Shown one piece after another: positions 44,390 through 53,040 of a DNA stretch of 64,000 bases (positions are counted from its first letter, which is position 1; every line of letters begins with the position of its first letter). A program made the translations under genes and the position numbers. Source of the stretch: Rhodobacter sp. Its GTDB lineage: Bacteria; Pseudomonadota; Alphaproteobacteria; Rhodobacterales; Rhodobacteraceae. Location: assembly GCA_027484145.1 (NCBI GenBank), contig JAIXUH010000005.1:109165-173164 (forward strand), given 5' to 3'. Under the pieces are notes generated by a model. That model was not told the DNA's origin, searched no databases, and saw only the letters and a list, made by a program, of their open reading frames with translations.

Positions 44390-45574
44390 ATGACCCACAG
44401 CACGAAACAGCGCGACCTTCGCCTCGACTTCTTTCGCGGCCTTGGGATGTTCATCATCCTGATCGCCCATATCACCAAAAACCCTTGGACCTTGTGGATT
44501 CCCGCAAGGTTCGGCTTTTCAGACGCGACCGAGATGTTCGTGTTCTGCTCGGGCATGGCCTCGGCCCTTGCCTTTGGTGCGGTGTTTGCGCGGGCAGGGT
44601 GGCTGATGGGCACGCTGCGCATCCTGCATCGCATCTGGCAGGTCTATTGGGTGCATCTGGGTGTGTTTCTGGTCACGCTTGTCCTGATGCTGGCGCTGAA
44701 CATGACAGGCATCTTTCCACGGGACGAAGTGGCGGCGCTGAACCTTAACCACTTCATTTTCAACACGGGCCCGAACCTGATCGGGCTGCTGACACTGACT
44801 TATGTGCCCAATTACTTTGACATTCTGCCGATGTATCTGGTGATCCTAGCGCTGATCCCAGTGATGATGGCGCTGGCGCGGCTGGACGTGCGGCTGGCGC
44901 TTCTTGCCAGTGTGGCACTTTGGGTTGCGGGAACAGCGGGGCTGAACATCCCAGCCGAGCTTTGGTTCACCAAACCCACGGGCCGGGTCTGGTTTTTCAA
45001 CCCCTTTGCGTGGCAGCTGGTCTTTTTCACCGGGTTCGCGCTGATGGCAGGTTGGTTGCCTGCGCCCCCCGTGCGGCGGTCGCTGGTCTGGCTGGCGGCG
45101 GCCATCGTGATCCTGTCGGTGCCCTTTGCCTGGGGCAAGATCAGCAGCCAGATCGAGGTGATCCGTGAGGTGCGTCGCAACGCGGCACCCCTGTTTGAAA
45201 AGACCGACTTTGGGATATTGCGCTATGTGCATTTTCTGGCGCTGGCCTATCTGGCGTGGGTCGCTGTCGGGCCGCAAGGCGTGCGGTTGCGCCAATCGGG
45301 GCGGATCGGGGATGTGATCGGCCTGATTTGCAGCGTGGGTCAGCAATCGCTGGCGGTCTTTGCCGCGTCGATGGTGCTGGCGCGGGTGCTTGGCGCAATG
45401 CTCAGCCTTGCCGGGAACGGGGCACTAGCTGCCTGTCTGGTCAACCTGACCGGATTTGCGCTGATCATTGCCGTGGCAAAGATTGCCGCCTATTTCAAAA
45501 GGCAGCCGTGGAAAGGCGCGGCCAAGCCTGTTGCCAAGACAGAACCCGCACCTCTGGCCGGGGTGCCCACATGA
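44390..45574 (+). CDS. opgC: OpgC, periplasmic glucan succinyl-transferase-like membrane protein
   Basis: 394 residues with about ten membrane helices and the OpgC start RDLRLDFFRGLGMFIILIAH, followed by FGFSDATEMFVFCSGMASAL and PNYFDILPMYLVILALIPVM. OpgC adds succinyl groups to osmoregulated periplasmic glucans. It is flanked by a TPR gene (1 base apart) and an opgH-like gene (ATGA overlap), which supports a glucan role. No opgG-like gene is in the window. Confidence 0.9.
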   Translation: MTHSTKQRDLRLDFFRGLGMFIILIAHITKNPWTLWIPARFGFSDATEMFVFCSGMASALAFGAVFARAGWLMGTLRILHRIWQVYWVHLGVFLVTLVLMLALNMTGIFPRDEVAALNLNHFIFNTGPNLIGLLTLTYVPNYFDILPMYLVILALIPVMMALARLDVRLALLASVALWVAGTAGLNIPAELWFTKPTGRVWFFNPFAWQLVFFTGFALMAGWLPAPPVRRSLVWLAAAIVILSVPFAWGKISSQIEVIREVRRNAAPLFEKTDFGILRYVHFLALAYLAWVAVGPQGVRLRQSGRIGDVIGLICSVGQQSLAVFAASMVLARVLGAMLSLAGNGALAACLVNLTGFALIIAVAKIAAYFKRQPWKGAAKPVAKTEPAPLAGVPT

Positions 45575-47328
45575 CCTTTGTCCCCCGCCAGCGTGTCACC
45601 CCCACCCTTGCGCCCGCATATCTGGCGATGCCGGACCAGAACCTGCGCGCAGCTTTCTGTGACCCTCAGGCGCCGGGCATCCGCAGTGGTGCTGTGACGC
45701 TTGTGGTGCGGGCGCTGGTCTTGCTGGTGCCTTTGTGCGTGACGATCGGTCTGGGCTGGCTGTCGCTGGGCTGGTTTGCGCTTGACGGGAGGTTGACGCT
45801 TGCCGAAGGGGCCTTGGCTGGGGTGACAAGTTTTGCCTTTTTCTGGGTGGTCCTGTCTGTTGCCACCGCGACCTTTGGCCTGTTCTGGTCGGCAAAGCCG
45901 GTGATGCCGCCGCTGCATGGGATGAAGGTTGCAATCCTTTTGCCGATGTACGGCGAAGCGGCAGAAGAAACGATTGGCAACGCCCTGCGTCTTTTAGCGG
46001 GTTTGTCGGGCAGGGGGCGCCATAGCTTTGCCCTGCACATCCTGTCCGATACCCGTGCGCCCGCTGCGGCAGCGCTGGAGGAGACCGCAGTCGCAGCCAA
46101 CCGAAGGCTGTATCCGGGCCTGACCATCGTCTACCGCCGCCGCGCGCAGAACATCGACTATAAGTCCGGCAATATCCGCGACTGGGTGCAATTCAGTGGC
46201 CATGCCCATGATGCGATGCTGATCCTTGATGCCGACAGCATCATGGGGCCGGAAACGGTTCTGAAAATGGCCGATGCTTTGGCGCAGGAACCGGGGCTTG
46301 GGCTGATCCAGACCCTGCCACGCGTTTTGTCGGGGCATACAGTATGGCAAGGCCTGCAAAGCTTTGCGTCTGAGGTTTATGGCGTGAACATGGGGCGCGG
46401 CTTTGCCATGTGGACCGGGGCCGAAGCCAATTTTCTCGGCCACAATGCCCTTGTGCGCATCCGTGCCTTTGCCGCTTCGGCGGGTTTGCCGCATTTGCCC
46501 GGCGCGGCACCACGCGGGGGTGTCATTCTGAGCCATGATTTTGTCGAAGCCGCCCTGTTGCGCCGGGCCGGTTGGGGCGTGCGGATGATGCCCGAAGCGG
46601 CGGACAGCTTTGAAGACACGCCCGAAACGCTGATCGGCTATCTGAATCGTGACCAACGTTGGTGTCAGGGCAACCTTCAGCACGTTCGGCTGCTTTTGGC
46701 CCCCGGTCTGCATCCGTTGTCGCGCTTTCACCTCTTGCAGGGGGCCATGGGCTATCTGGCATCGGTCTGGTGGCTGGCGCTGCTGGTCCTTTGGGCCTTG
46801 CCCGGTCCAGGGGGGGCGATTCCGGGTGGTATGGTCAACGCTCCGTTGGTGTCGAACTGGCCCTCTCTGCCGCCGTTGACCCAAAGTGCCATTGCCGGGG
46901 TGATCGGGTTGATGCTGATGGCGCCAAAGCTGATTGGTCTGTTCAGCTTTTTGCACCGCCATGGGCTTTCATTGGCGCAGGCCCCCGGATTTGGCGGCCT
47001 CTTTCTGGCCGAAGTCCTTTTGTCAGCCCTTCTTGCACCGGCACTGATGGTACATCAGGTGCGGGCCGTTCTACGCACACTCTGCGGGCGGGACGGCGGT
47101 TGGAGGCCGCATGTCGCAGGCCAATCAGACCTGCGCACGCTGGCGCGGTTTCATGGTCTGGAAACGGGGCTTGGTGCGGGCCTTTTGGCCCTTGCATGGG
47201 CGGGTCAACTAAGCGTTTGGCTTTTGCCCGTCGCCATCAGCCTGTGCCTGACCGTGCCGCTGGCGGGATTGGTGCAGATGCCACGGTCGGCCTTTCACAT
47301 CCCTATCCGCCGTCGGAGGACAGCATGA
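45571..47328 (+). CDS. opgH: OpgH-like glucan glucosyltransferase
   Basis: 585 residues, matching the core of OpgH/MdoH. Two membrane helices (about 45-110) precede a GT2 domain: KVAILLPMYGEAAEETIGNA, NIDYKSGNIRDWVQFSGHAH, the DxD motif LILDADSIMG, and QRWCQGNLQHVRLLLAPGLH (the QxxRW-like motif) at about residue 355. Further helices follow. It polymerises glucose from UDP-glucose and passes the backbone through the membrane. It is shorter than the E. coli enzyme (about 850), lacking the long N- and C-terminal extensions. Confidence 0.88.
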   Translation: MTFVPRQRVTPTLAPAYLAMPDQNLRAAFCDPQAPGIRSGAVTLVVRALVLLVPLCVTIGLGWLSLGWFALDGRLTLAEGALAGVTSFAFFWVVLSVATATFGLFWSAKPVMPPLHGMKVAILLPMYGEAAEETIGNALRLLAGLSGRGRHSFALHILSDTRAPAAAALEETAVAANRRLYPGLTIVYRRRAQNIDYKSGNIRDWVQFSGHAHDAMLILDADSIMGPETVLKMADALAQEPGLGLIQTLPRVLSGHTVWQGLQSFASEVYGVNMGRGFAMWTGAEANFLGHNALVRIRAFAASAGLPHLPGAAPRGGVILSHDFVEAALLRRAGWGVRMMPEAADSFEDTPETLIGYLNRDQRWCQGNLQHVRLLLAPGLHPLSRFHLLQGAMGYLASVWWLALLVLWALPGPGGAIPGGMVNAPLVSNWPSLPPLTQSAIAGVIGLMLMAPKLIGLFSFLHRHGLSLAQAPGFGGLFLAEVLLSALLAPALMVHQVRAVLRTLCGRDGGWRPHVAGQSDLRTLARFHGLETGLGAGLLALAWAGQLSVWLLPVAISLCLTVPLAGLVQMPRSAFHIPIRRRRTA

Positions 47329-48152
47329 GGCCTGCATTTTGGGGCCTTGCCCTTCTGGTTGCGGCCACCTTCTGGGCAACCGGGGCCGCCGCCGATTGCA
47401 ATGGCGTGGACCAGCCGTGCCGTTTGACGAACGGCACCTATCATATCCTTCTGCCAAAAGCGGCAAAGGGCCCGGTCCCAGCGATCATGCTGCTGCATGG
47501 CTATGGCGGCGAAGGGGTCGGGTCGATCCGGAACAAGGGGATGGTCAACCTGATGCTGGCGCGCGGTTATGCCGTCATCGCGCCGGATGGCCAGCCTCGC
47601 CCGAACGGAAAGGGGCGGTCATGGGACTTTCACCCCGACCGTCCTGCCACCCGCGATGAGACCGCGTTTCTGATCGCGGTGGCTGACGATGCGGCGGCAG
47701 AATACGGGCTACAGCGTGACGCGATGCTGCTGGCCGGGTTCTCGATTGGCGGTTCGATGACCAGCTATGTCGCCTGTCAGGCCCCAACGGCATTTGCAGC
47801 CTATGCCCCTGTCGCAGGCAGTTTCTGGCGGCCACATCCGGCCGCTTGCGCGGGCACGGTTCGGCTGTTGCACACCCACGGCACGGCCGACCGCACGGTT
47901 CCCCTGATAGGCCGCGCGATCACGCCGGATTTCGTGCAAGGCAATGTCTTTGAAGCGATGGAGATCTGGCGCAGGACCAATGGCTGCGCTTCTGCTTCAG
48001 CCGACAGAACAGAGCCGCAGGGCGTATTTTCGATCCAGCGTTGGACAGACTGCCAGCCCGGCACCGACCTGCAGTTTGCTTTGCATGACGGTGGCCACAG
48101 CATTCCCAAAAGCTGGGCGAAGATGGCCGTCGACTGGTTCGAAGACCGCTAG
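47325..48152 (+). CDS. Exported PHB-depolymerase/feruloyl-esterase-like hydrolase (LpqC type)
   Basis: 275 residues with a signal peptide (MRPAFWGLALLVAATFWATG, cleavage near AAA-DC). The hydrolase part shows the oxyanion region IMLLHGYGGEGVGS, the nucleophile AGFSIGGSMTSY at about residue 139, acid region THGTADRTVP and histidine in DGGHSIPKSW. GGAGGA precedes the ATG, which overlaps the opgH stop. Position in the opg operon suggests action on a glucan substituent, though family members cleave varied esters. Confidence 0.85.
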   Translation: MRPAFWGLALLVAATFWATGAAADCNGVDQPCRLTNGTYHILLPKAAKGPVPAIMLLHGYGGEGVGSIRNKGMVNLMLARGYAVIAPDGQPRPNGKGRSWDFHPDRPATRDETAFLIAVADDAAAEYGLQRDAMLLAGFSIGGSMTSYVACQAPTAFAAYAPVAGSFWRPHPAACAGTVRLLHTHGTADRTVPLIGRAITPDFVQGNVFEAMEIWRRTNGCASASADRTEPQGVFSIQRWTDCQPGTDLQFALHDGGHSIPKSWAKMAVDWFEDR

Positions 48153-48452
48153 GCACATCACATGCGCAAAAGTGCGCAACACGTGTTGGCAAGCCGCAGC
48201 ACGGCACGACGGGTTGGGTCGACATGCAGGCCAAATGTGATGGTGGCGGAACACAAGAACGTGACCCCTGTAACACCCATCCCGATTTTACGAAGTGCAG
48301 GTCAGTAGAGAGATCACGGATCAGATTAACATGGCAACTAAAGGCCACGTCCACACGCCGCGCCTGTGCACAAACGGCGGACAAACGTTCGGCGCAAGTG
48401 TTTGTGCTGCAAGATTTGCGCAGGGTTTGACCGGCGGCGGGCGGGACGTGAT
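48153..48452. other. 300-base intergenic region
   Basis: No coding frame with a ribosome binding site is visible. A short inverted repeat (TGCGCAAAAGTGCGCA-like) near 48161 lies just after the hydrolase gene and could be part of a terminator. The promoter of the following gene pair is expected here, but no clear -35/-10 match stands out. Confidence 0.4.
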
Positions 48453-49166
48453 ATGGAACTGATCTTTGCCTATCTTGCCGGGCTTTTGACCCTGATCAAC
48501 CCGTGCGTTCTGCCCGTTCTGCCCATTGTGCTGGCCAGCAGCCTGCATCGCGACCGACGCGCGCCCGTTGCCCTTGCCGCCGGGATGAGCCTGTCGTTCG
48601 TGGCGCTTGGCCTTGGGGTGACCGCCGCCGGGCCAGCCTTGGGGCTGGACACGGACAGCGTGGCGCAAGGCGCTGCGCTGCTGATGGTGGGTTTTGGACT
48701 GGTGATGGTGACGCCCGCCTTTTCAGCAAGGTTTTCCACCGCAACGGCAGGCTTTGCGGCCAAGGCCGATGCGCAGATTGATGTAACCTCGGATGCAGGA
48801 CTTGGCGGGCAATTCCTGTCTGGAGCCCTCCTGGGCGCGGTCTGGAGCCCCTGCATCGGCCCAACGCTTGGCGCGGCCATCGCCCTTGCCTCGACAGGCG
48901 AAAGTCTAGGGCGGGCGGGCGCGATCATGACGGCCTTTGCCCTTGGTGTATCAACGCTGATCCTTTCGCTGGCCTATGGTGCCAAATCGGCCATCCGAAA
49001 GCGGCAAAGCCTGCTGCGGGCCTTGGCTGATCGTGCCAAGCCGGTGATGGGCATAACTTTCATCGCCGTCGGTTTGGCGCTTTGGTTCGGCCTGCACCAC
49101 GTCATCGACCGCTGGCTGATCGAGAACCTGCCATCATGGCTGATTGATCTTTCCGTTTCCATCTGA
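48453..49166 (+). CDS. CcdA/DsbD-type membrane thiol transporter
   Basis: 237 residues with about six membrane helices. The two redox-active cysteine sites are conserved: LINPCVLPVLPIVLASSL at about residue 15 and VWSPCIGPTLGAAIALAS at about 127. These proteins carry reducing equivalents from cytoplasmic thioredoxin to the periplasm for cytochrome c maturation or thiol repair. (This CcdA is unrelated to the antitoxin of the same name.) The thioredoxin-like gene 19 bases downstream is its likely electron acceptor. Confidence 0.9.
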   Translation: MELIFAYLAGLLTLINPCVLPVLPIVLASSLHRDRRAPVALAAGMSLSFVALGLGVTAAGPALGLDTDSVAQGAALLMVGFGLVMVTPAFSARFSTATAGFAAKADAQIDVTSDAGLGGQFLSGALLGAVWSPCIGPTLGAAIALASTGESLGRAGAIMTAFALGVSTLILSLAYGAKSAIRKRQSLLRALADRAKPVMGITFIAVGLALWFGLHHVIDRWLIENLPSWLIDLSVSI

Positions 49167-49185
49167 TCCAAAAGGAACCTCAACC

Positions 49186-49593
49186 ATGCATCGCCGCAAT
49201 TTCCTTGCCCTGTCCGCGGGCCTGACCCTTCTGCCTTTTGCCACGCGTGCCACCAGCGCCACCCATTACACCCCCGGCGCGGCCGAAGCCGCCATGGACG
49301 CGGGCAAGGTTGTGCTTCTGGATTTCTGGGCGAGTTGGTGTTCAACCTGCGCCGCGCAAGAACGGGTTCTGGCGTTCCTCAAAGCGGAAAATCTGGCCTA
49401 TGAACAGAACATCGTGTTCTTCGTCGTGGACTGGGACGAACATGGCAAAGGCGATCTGTCGAAATCCCTGAAGATCCCGCGGCGATCCACTCTTGTGGCC
49501 CTGAAGGGCCGACAGGAACTGGGCCGGATTGTTGCCGGCACATCAAGGGCCGATATCAAGGCGCTGCTCGACACCGCTCTGGCCGCCGCCTGA
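49186..49593 (+). CDS. Exported thioredoxin-like protein
   Basis: 135 residues with a signal peptide (MHRRNFLALSAGLTLLPFAT, arginine pair, possible Tat). The thioredoxin fold has the active site WASWCSTCAAQERV at about residue 51 and a later IPRRSTLVALKG with R-S in place of the usual cis-proline neighbourhood. It resembles the C-terminal domain of DsbD. With the membrane protein before it, it can form a two-part periplasmic reductant relay. Confidence 0.88.
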   Translation: MHRRNFLALSAGLTLLPFATRATSATHYTPGAAEAAMDAGKVVLLDFWASWCSTCAAQERVLAFLKAENLAYEQNIVFFVVDWDEHGKGDLSKSLKIPRRSTLVALKGRQELGRIVAGTSRADIKALLDTALAAA

Positions 49594-49720
49594 TCGCAGT
49601 CTGCCTGCGCCATTCAGCACTGCAGGCGATCTATCAAGAATGGGCGCAAACAAGTGGCGCAGGCACCGAACGACCAGACCTGCAGGCCCCGCAGGCTGGC
49701 CATCCTAACCTGCCGCGCCT

Positions 49721-50518
49721 TCAGGCGACGGCGACAGAGCGGCCGTAAAAGCCCTGCTGGTCCTTCGCGGTCATCACCACACCCGGGCGGTCAAAATAGG
49801 CAAAGATTGCCACCAGACGTTCGACCGGGCCTTTGACCGGCACCACGCGGTGCAGCGTGTTCACACCACGAAATACGTTCAGCGCGCCGGGCTTCAGCGT
49901 GTTCTTGCGCACCAGCGGATCCTCGCCCCGCAGCACGGCAGCGACGCCGTTGAAGTTCGGGTCGTCAGCACTGCGCAGGTCCTTGCGGTATTCCAGTTCG
50001 CCCCCTTCCTGCGGGGCCTGCAGAAGGATTGTGGTGGTGAATTCGGAACGGTCGAAGTGCCAGTTCAGCGCCTCTCCATCGCGGCTGGCCTGCACGTTCA
50101 CCCGCGCCATCGGGTCGTCCATCGGGAAAAGCGCGTCCTTGCCCATGGTCGCAGCGAGAAAGTCAACAAAGGGCTGCCATTCATACAGCGCGATCACCGG
50201 ATTGCCCTGCAGCTGATCGGCGCAGAGCGTGTGGTTCACGGTTTCCACCTTGGTCAGTGCCGGGTGGTCGGGCGACAGCCCATCAACACTGTCGCGGAAG
50301 TAGATGTTGTGCCTGCGGGCATGGCGAAAGCTCTCGCTGGCCATTGCCGGTCGGGCGGACTGGACGGCCTTTTCCACCATCTCGGGACGCAAGAAGCCGG
50401 GCAGGTCGAACATGCCATCCACCGCCAGCCGGGCGCGGCAATCGGTGACAAGGGCCGCATATGCAGGGGAATCGGGGCGGTCGATCGGGTAGTTCTGCAA
50501 GTCGACAAGCTGGTCCAT
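49721..50518 (-). CDS. 2OG-Fe(II) dioxygenase
   Basis: 265 residues. The iron ligands can be placed: ALNWHFDRSEFTTTILL (H-x-D) near residue 160 and the distal histidine in VNTLHRVVPVKGPVERLVA near 233, with the arginine for 2-oxoglutarate just after. HFD keeps the aspartate, so this is a hydroxylase rather than a halogenase variant. No signal peptide. The ATG at 50518 (MDQLVDLQNY) follows GGAAAGG. A divergent LysR-type regulator shares its upstream region. The substrate may be an amino acid or similar small molecule. Confidence 0.85.
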   Translation of the reverse strand: MDQLVDLQNYPIDRPDSPAYAALVTDCRARLAVDGMFDLPGFLRPEMVEKAVQSARPAMASESFRHARRHNIYFRDSVDGLSPDHPALTKVETVNHTLCADQLQGNPVIALYEWQPFVDFLAATMGKDALFPMDDPMARVNVQASRDGEALNWHFDRSEFTTTILLQAPQEGGELEYRKDLRSADDPNFNGVAAVLRGEDPLVRKNTLKPGALNVFRGVNTLHRVVPVKGPVERLVAIFAYFDRPGVVMTAKDQQGFYGRSVAVA

Positions 50519-50713
50519 GGCGGGGCCTTTCCTGTGGCGAATGCAATAAAGCCTGATCTGGCACAGGTCTTTTGGCAAGGGCTGGAAAACTTGGTGAGGG
50601 CAAGAAAAACTTGTGCTAAGTTGACCTCACTCGTCGCTTATGCGGCCCTTTGCCCCTTCGCGAGGTTTCCGCCCCGACGCCCCCAAGTTCGATTGTGCCG
50701 CGCAAAGGTGCCG

Positions 50714-51631
50714 ATGTCTGACCGCCTGCCCCTGAACGCCCTGCAGGCCTTTGAACGCGCCGCCCGTGCCGGCAGCTTTGCCGTTGCGGCCGTGGAATTG
50801 GGGGTGACCGCTACCGCCATCAGCCAGCATATTCGACTTCTGGAGGACCGCTTTGGCAAGCAGGTGTTCCACCGCCGCCCCAATGGGGTTGAGTTGACCG
50901 ATGCGGGCCGCGACCTCTTTCTTCGTGTCGCCGGGGCCTTTGCCGAATTGTCCGAGGCGGCGGCGCATCTGCGGACCTCGGCCTTGCGGCCACGCGCCGT
51001 GATCTCGGTCATCCCTTCGGTAGGAGAGTTGTGGGTGTTGCCACAACTGGCTGGCCTCGCTGACCGGGCCGGGCTGCAGGTGATCGAGGACAATCAGGAC
51101 CCGGTCGATTTCGCGGGCAGGGGCGTGGATATCCGCATCACCTATGGCGCGGCGGCCTACCCGAACCAGACGGTTCTAACGCTGTTTCACGATCAGATGC
51201 TGCCCGTGGCTGCGCCAAGGGTCGCCGCAGGGCTGACAGAAGGCGCGCTGCATACACCGGACGCACAATTGATCCATACGCAATGGGGGCCAACCTATGC
51301 CGACCCGCAATCCTGGACCGGCTGGCATCAGGCGATGGGCAGCGCGCGCCGCCCCGATCCGGGCAAGGGGCTGTCGGTGGACCGGCTGGTGATCGCCGCG
51401 ACGGCAGCGCGGCAGGGCCTTGGCGTGGCGCTCTTGCCCGAGACATTGGCGGCAGCCGACCTGGTCCGCGGGTCGCTGGTGGCCCTTGGCCCCGCCGCCG
51501 CGCAAATGCCGCTGCCCTATGTCATGGTCGCGCGCCCCGCCGCCCGCCTGCGACCGGGGGCCGAGGCCGTGTGGAAGCACCTGGCAGCCGGCAATGCTCC
51601 TGACCAAAAGGACCGGGCCGGCACCGTTTGA
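50714..51631 (+). CDS. LysR-family transcriptional regulator
   Basis: 305 residues of GcvA-like type. The helix-turn-helix is at about 6-65 (LNALQAFERAARAGSFAVAA, VTATAISQHIRLLEDRFGKQ), and the effector domain at about 90-295 contains DIRITYGAAAYPNQTVLTLF and RQGLGVALLPETLAAADLVR. It is divergent from the dioxygenase gene, with 195 bases between starts, the classic arrangement for a LysR regulator and its target. Confidence 0.92.
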   Translation: MSDRLPLNALQAFERAARAGSFAVAAVELGVTATAISQHIRLLEDRFGKQVFHRRPNGVELTDAGRDLFLRVAGAFAELSEAAAHLRTSALRPRAVISVIPSVGELWVLPQLAGLADRAGLQVIEDNQDPVDFAGRGVDIRITYGAAAYPNQTVLTLFHDQMLPVAAPRVAAGLTEGALHTPDAQLIHTQWGPTYADPQSWTGWHQAMGSARRPDPGKGLSVDRLVIAATAARQGLGVALLPETLAAADLVRGSLVALGPAAAQMPLPYVMVARPAARLRPGAEAVWKHLAAGNAPDQKDRAGTV

Positions 51632-51708
51632 GCCAACTGACCTGTTCTACAAACTGTTGGAAAATCTACCAGTCGTGCGCTTCTCACCTTTGTGCAATGG
51701 GCTGTGAA

Positions 51709-51864
51709 TTAGGACAGGAACGGCAAACCACAAACATCACAATCGAACCCCAATCGGGCTTTGCACCCCCACCTAAAATGATCGCACCCACACGCCGTTC
51801 CATCCCGCCAGGTTGAAACGTCAGGATGGCCATCTGAAAGCATCTCTGGACTAACTTCCTTCAT
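51709..51864 (-). CDS. Small cysteine-rich peptide, unknown
   Basis: 51 codons from ATG 51864, with GGGGAG exactly 6 bases upstream, one of the better ribosome binding sites in this part of the window. The first half (MKEVSPEMLSDGHPDVSTW) is acidic and the second half holds five cysteines (CGCDHFRWGCKARLGFDCDVCG). That split could be a leader plus core of a modified peptide, or a tiny metal-binding protein. No modification enzyme is next to it. It sits at the left edge of the low-GC island. A hairpin (GTGTTGC/GCAACAC, 51914-51932) lies 50 bases upstream. Confidence 0.4.
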   Translation of the reverse strand: MKEVSPEMLSDGHPDVSTWRDGTACGCDHFRWGCKARLGFDCDVCGLPFLS

Positions 51865-52171
51865 CACCAACTCCCCGACGCAAATGGACCGCGCGGGATG
51901 TCCGGACCCAAAAGTGTTGCGCCCAGCAACACCACTACAGCGCACTACAAGTCGCTACATCAGTGCTTTGAGATCAGTATTTAAAGCGCTTGAGAGGCGC
52001 GGGGTGCGAGACAGGAGCACCCACTGGTCTAGGAACGGGCAGGTGCCTGTCTTTGCCACACTGTTGCTCCCCTAGTTTGCGTGACCGCGTCGCACAGAAG
52101 TCGAAACTGCCACCTTCATGCTCGCTAAAATCTTCGAAGAAAATGTGAGATCGGAGGTTGGGTTCAAGAAG
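51865..52171. other. Intergenic region at the island boundary
   Basis: About 300 bases with no coding frame I can support. It contains the 7-pair hairpin at 51914-51932 (GTGTTGC-GCCCA-GCAACAC), which has no T-run. GC content drops across this stretch from left to right. Confidence 0.4.
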
Positions 52172-52612
52172 CTATTTGATGGTTCGGTTCAGAAACTCTT
52201 TATACCTATCAACCCATGTTTGATTGTTTACCGCTGCCTGCCCAATTGCCGCTGCGATGGATGCGCGCCCAACCGGAAACCGTACCGAAACATCAGCAAC
52301 AGCCAATCGATCAGTTCCCAAGTCATTGCGCCGAAAGGATCGTGACGTCAGAATCACTGGAAGGTTCGGCCGCGCCTCACGGATTTTGAAGAGTCGATCA
52401 ATGATCGACGGCACACCACCCCAACCATCGACATTAATCATCAAGAACGATGATTGTATCTCATTAGAACCAAGGTCAACCAATAGCGAATCCAAGTCGC
52501 CAACCCAGCCTGTCGAAAGACCCAGATAGCTCATGACATCACTGACACTATTGAAAGCTTCTTGTTCCTCCGTCACGACCAGGCAATCAACAGGAGAACG
52601 TCTGTCGTTCAT
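52172..52612 (-). CDS. Degenerate receiver-domain protein
   Basis: 146 residues from ATG 52612 (MNDRRSPVDCLVVTEEQEAF), with AAGG 8 bases before. The fold reads like a CheY receiver: SFLMINVDGWGGVPSIIDRL carries a possible phospho-aspartate and LPVILTSRSFRRND the Thr/Ser switch. The N-terminal acidic pair is missing, and the conserved lysine-proline becomes VRFPV. Phosphorylation is therefore doubtful. There is no output domain. It faces a response-regulator gene across 430 bases and may modulate it. Confidence 0.65.
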   Translation of the reverse strand: MNDRRSPVDCLVVTEEQEAFNSVSDVMSYLGLSTGWVGDLDSLLVDLGSNEIQSSFLMINVDGWGGVPSIIDRLFKIREARPNLPVILTSRSFRRNDLGTDRLAVADVSVRFPVGRASIAAAIGQAAVNNQTWVDRYKEFLNRTIK

Positions 52613-52835
52613 GACCTTCACCTTATTCACCTCATTGCCTCACTACTATTCGCCTGATGACAGAATTGCACATGTGGTCATAGCAAATTCAGTACGCGTA
52701 GTTAGATATGACACAGTACTACGGTCAACGCCGGACATCTTCTTGTCTTTGGGCTCTCCTTTGGAAGATTTGAAATCGATAGATAGCCGAACACTCGCAA
52801 ATCCTGCTTGAACCTTGGCGCATCGCACGTCTAGT

Positions 52836-52919
52836 TATAATTGCTCGACCGAAACTGACAGCAGACAGTGTAGGCAACTTTGTTAGCAAGAAAGGTGTCC
52901 CCCTTTCTTGCTTTTTTTT
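52836..52919 (+). ncRNA. Candidate small RNA
   Basis: TATAAT at 52836-52841, with TTGGCG 15 bases upstream (52815-52820), is followed about 45 bases later by a very strong intrinsic terminator (52885-52919). No plus-strand gene of credible quality ends in front of that terminator. A transcript of roughly 70-75 bases from about 52848 would fit. The promoter spacing is shorter than ideal. Confidence 0.4.
52885..52919 (+). terminator. Strong intrinsic terminator
   Basis: AGCAAGAAAGG and CCTTTCTTGCT form a perfect 11-pair stem with a 6-base loop, followed by a run of T (52912-52919). The T-run is on the plus strand only, so direction is clear. It is the best intrinsic terminator in the window. 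Confidence 0.9.
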
Positions 52920-53040
52920 ATGAACTGCAAAGTATCGAATGAAGCAAAGCCCTATCTTAAGTGGAAAATTAGAAAAAAAGACGTGTATAATGATCAGCGA
53001 AAATCCTGCAGAATCTTGAAAACAAAATTGAGGCCTCAAG

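Noticed and set aside
49721..50518. Assigning the dioxygenase as an amino-acid halogenase (BesD-like)
   Set aside because: Those enzymes replace the iron-ligand Asp by Gly or Ala; here HFD keeps the aspartate.
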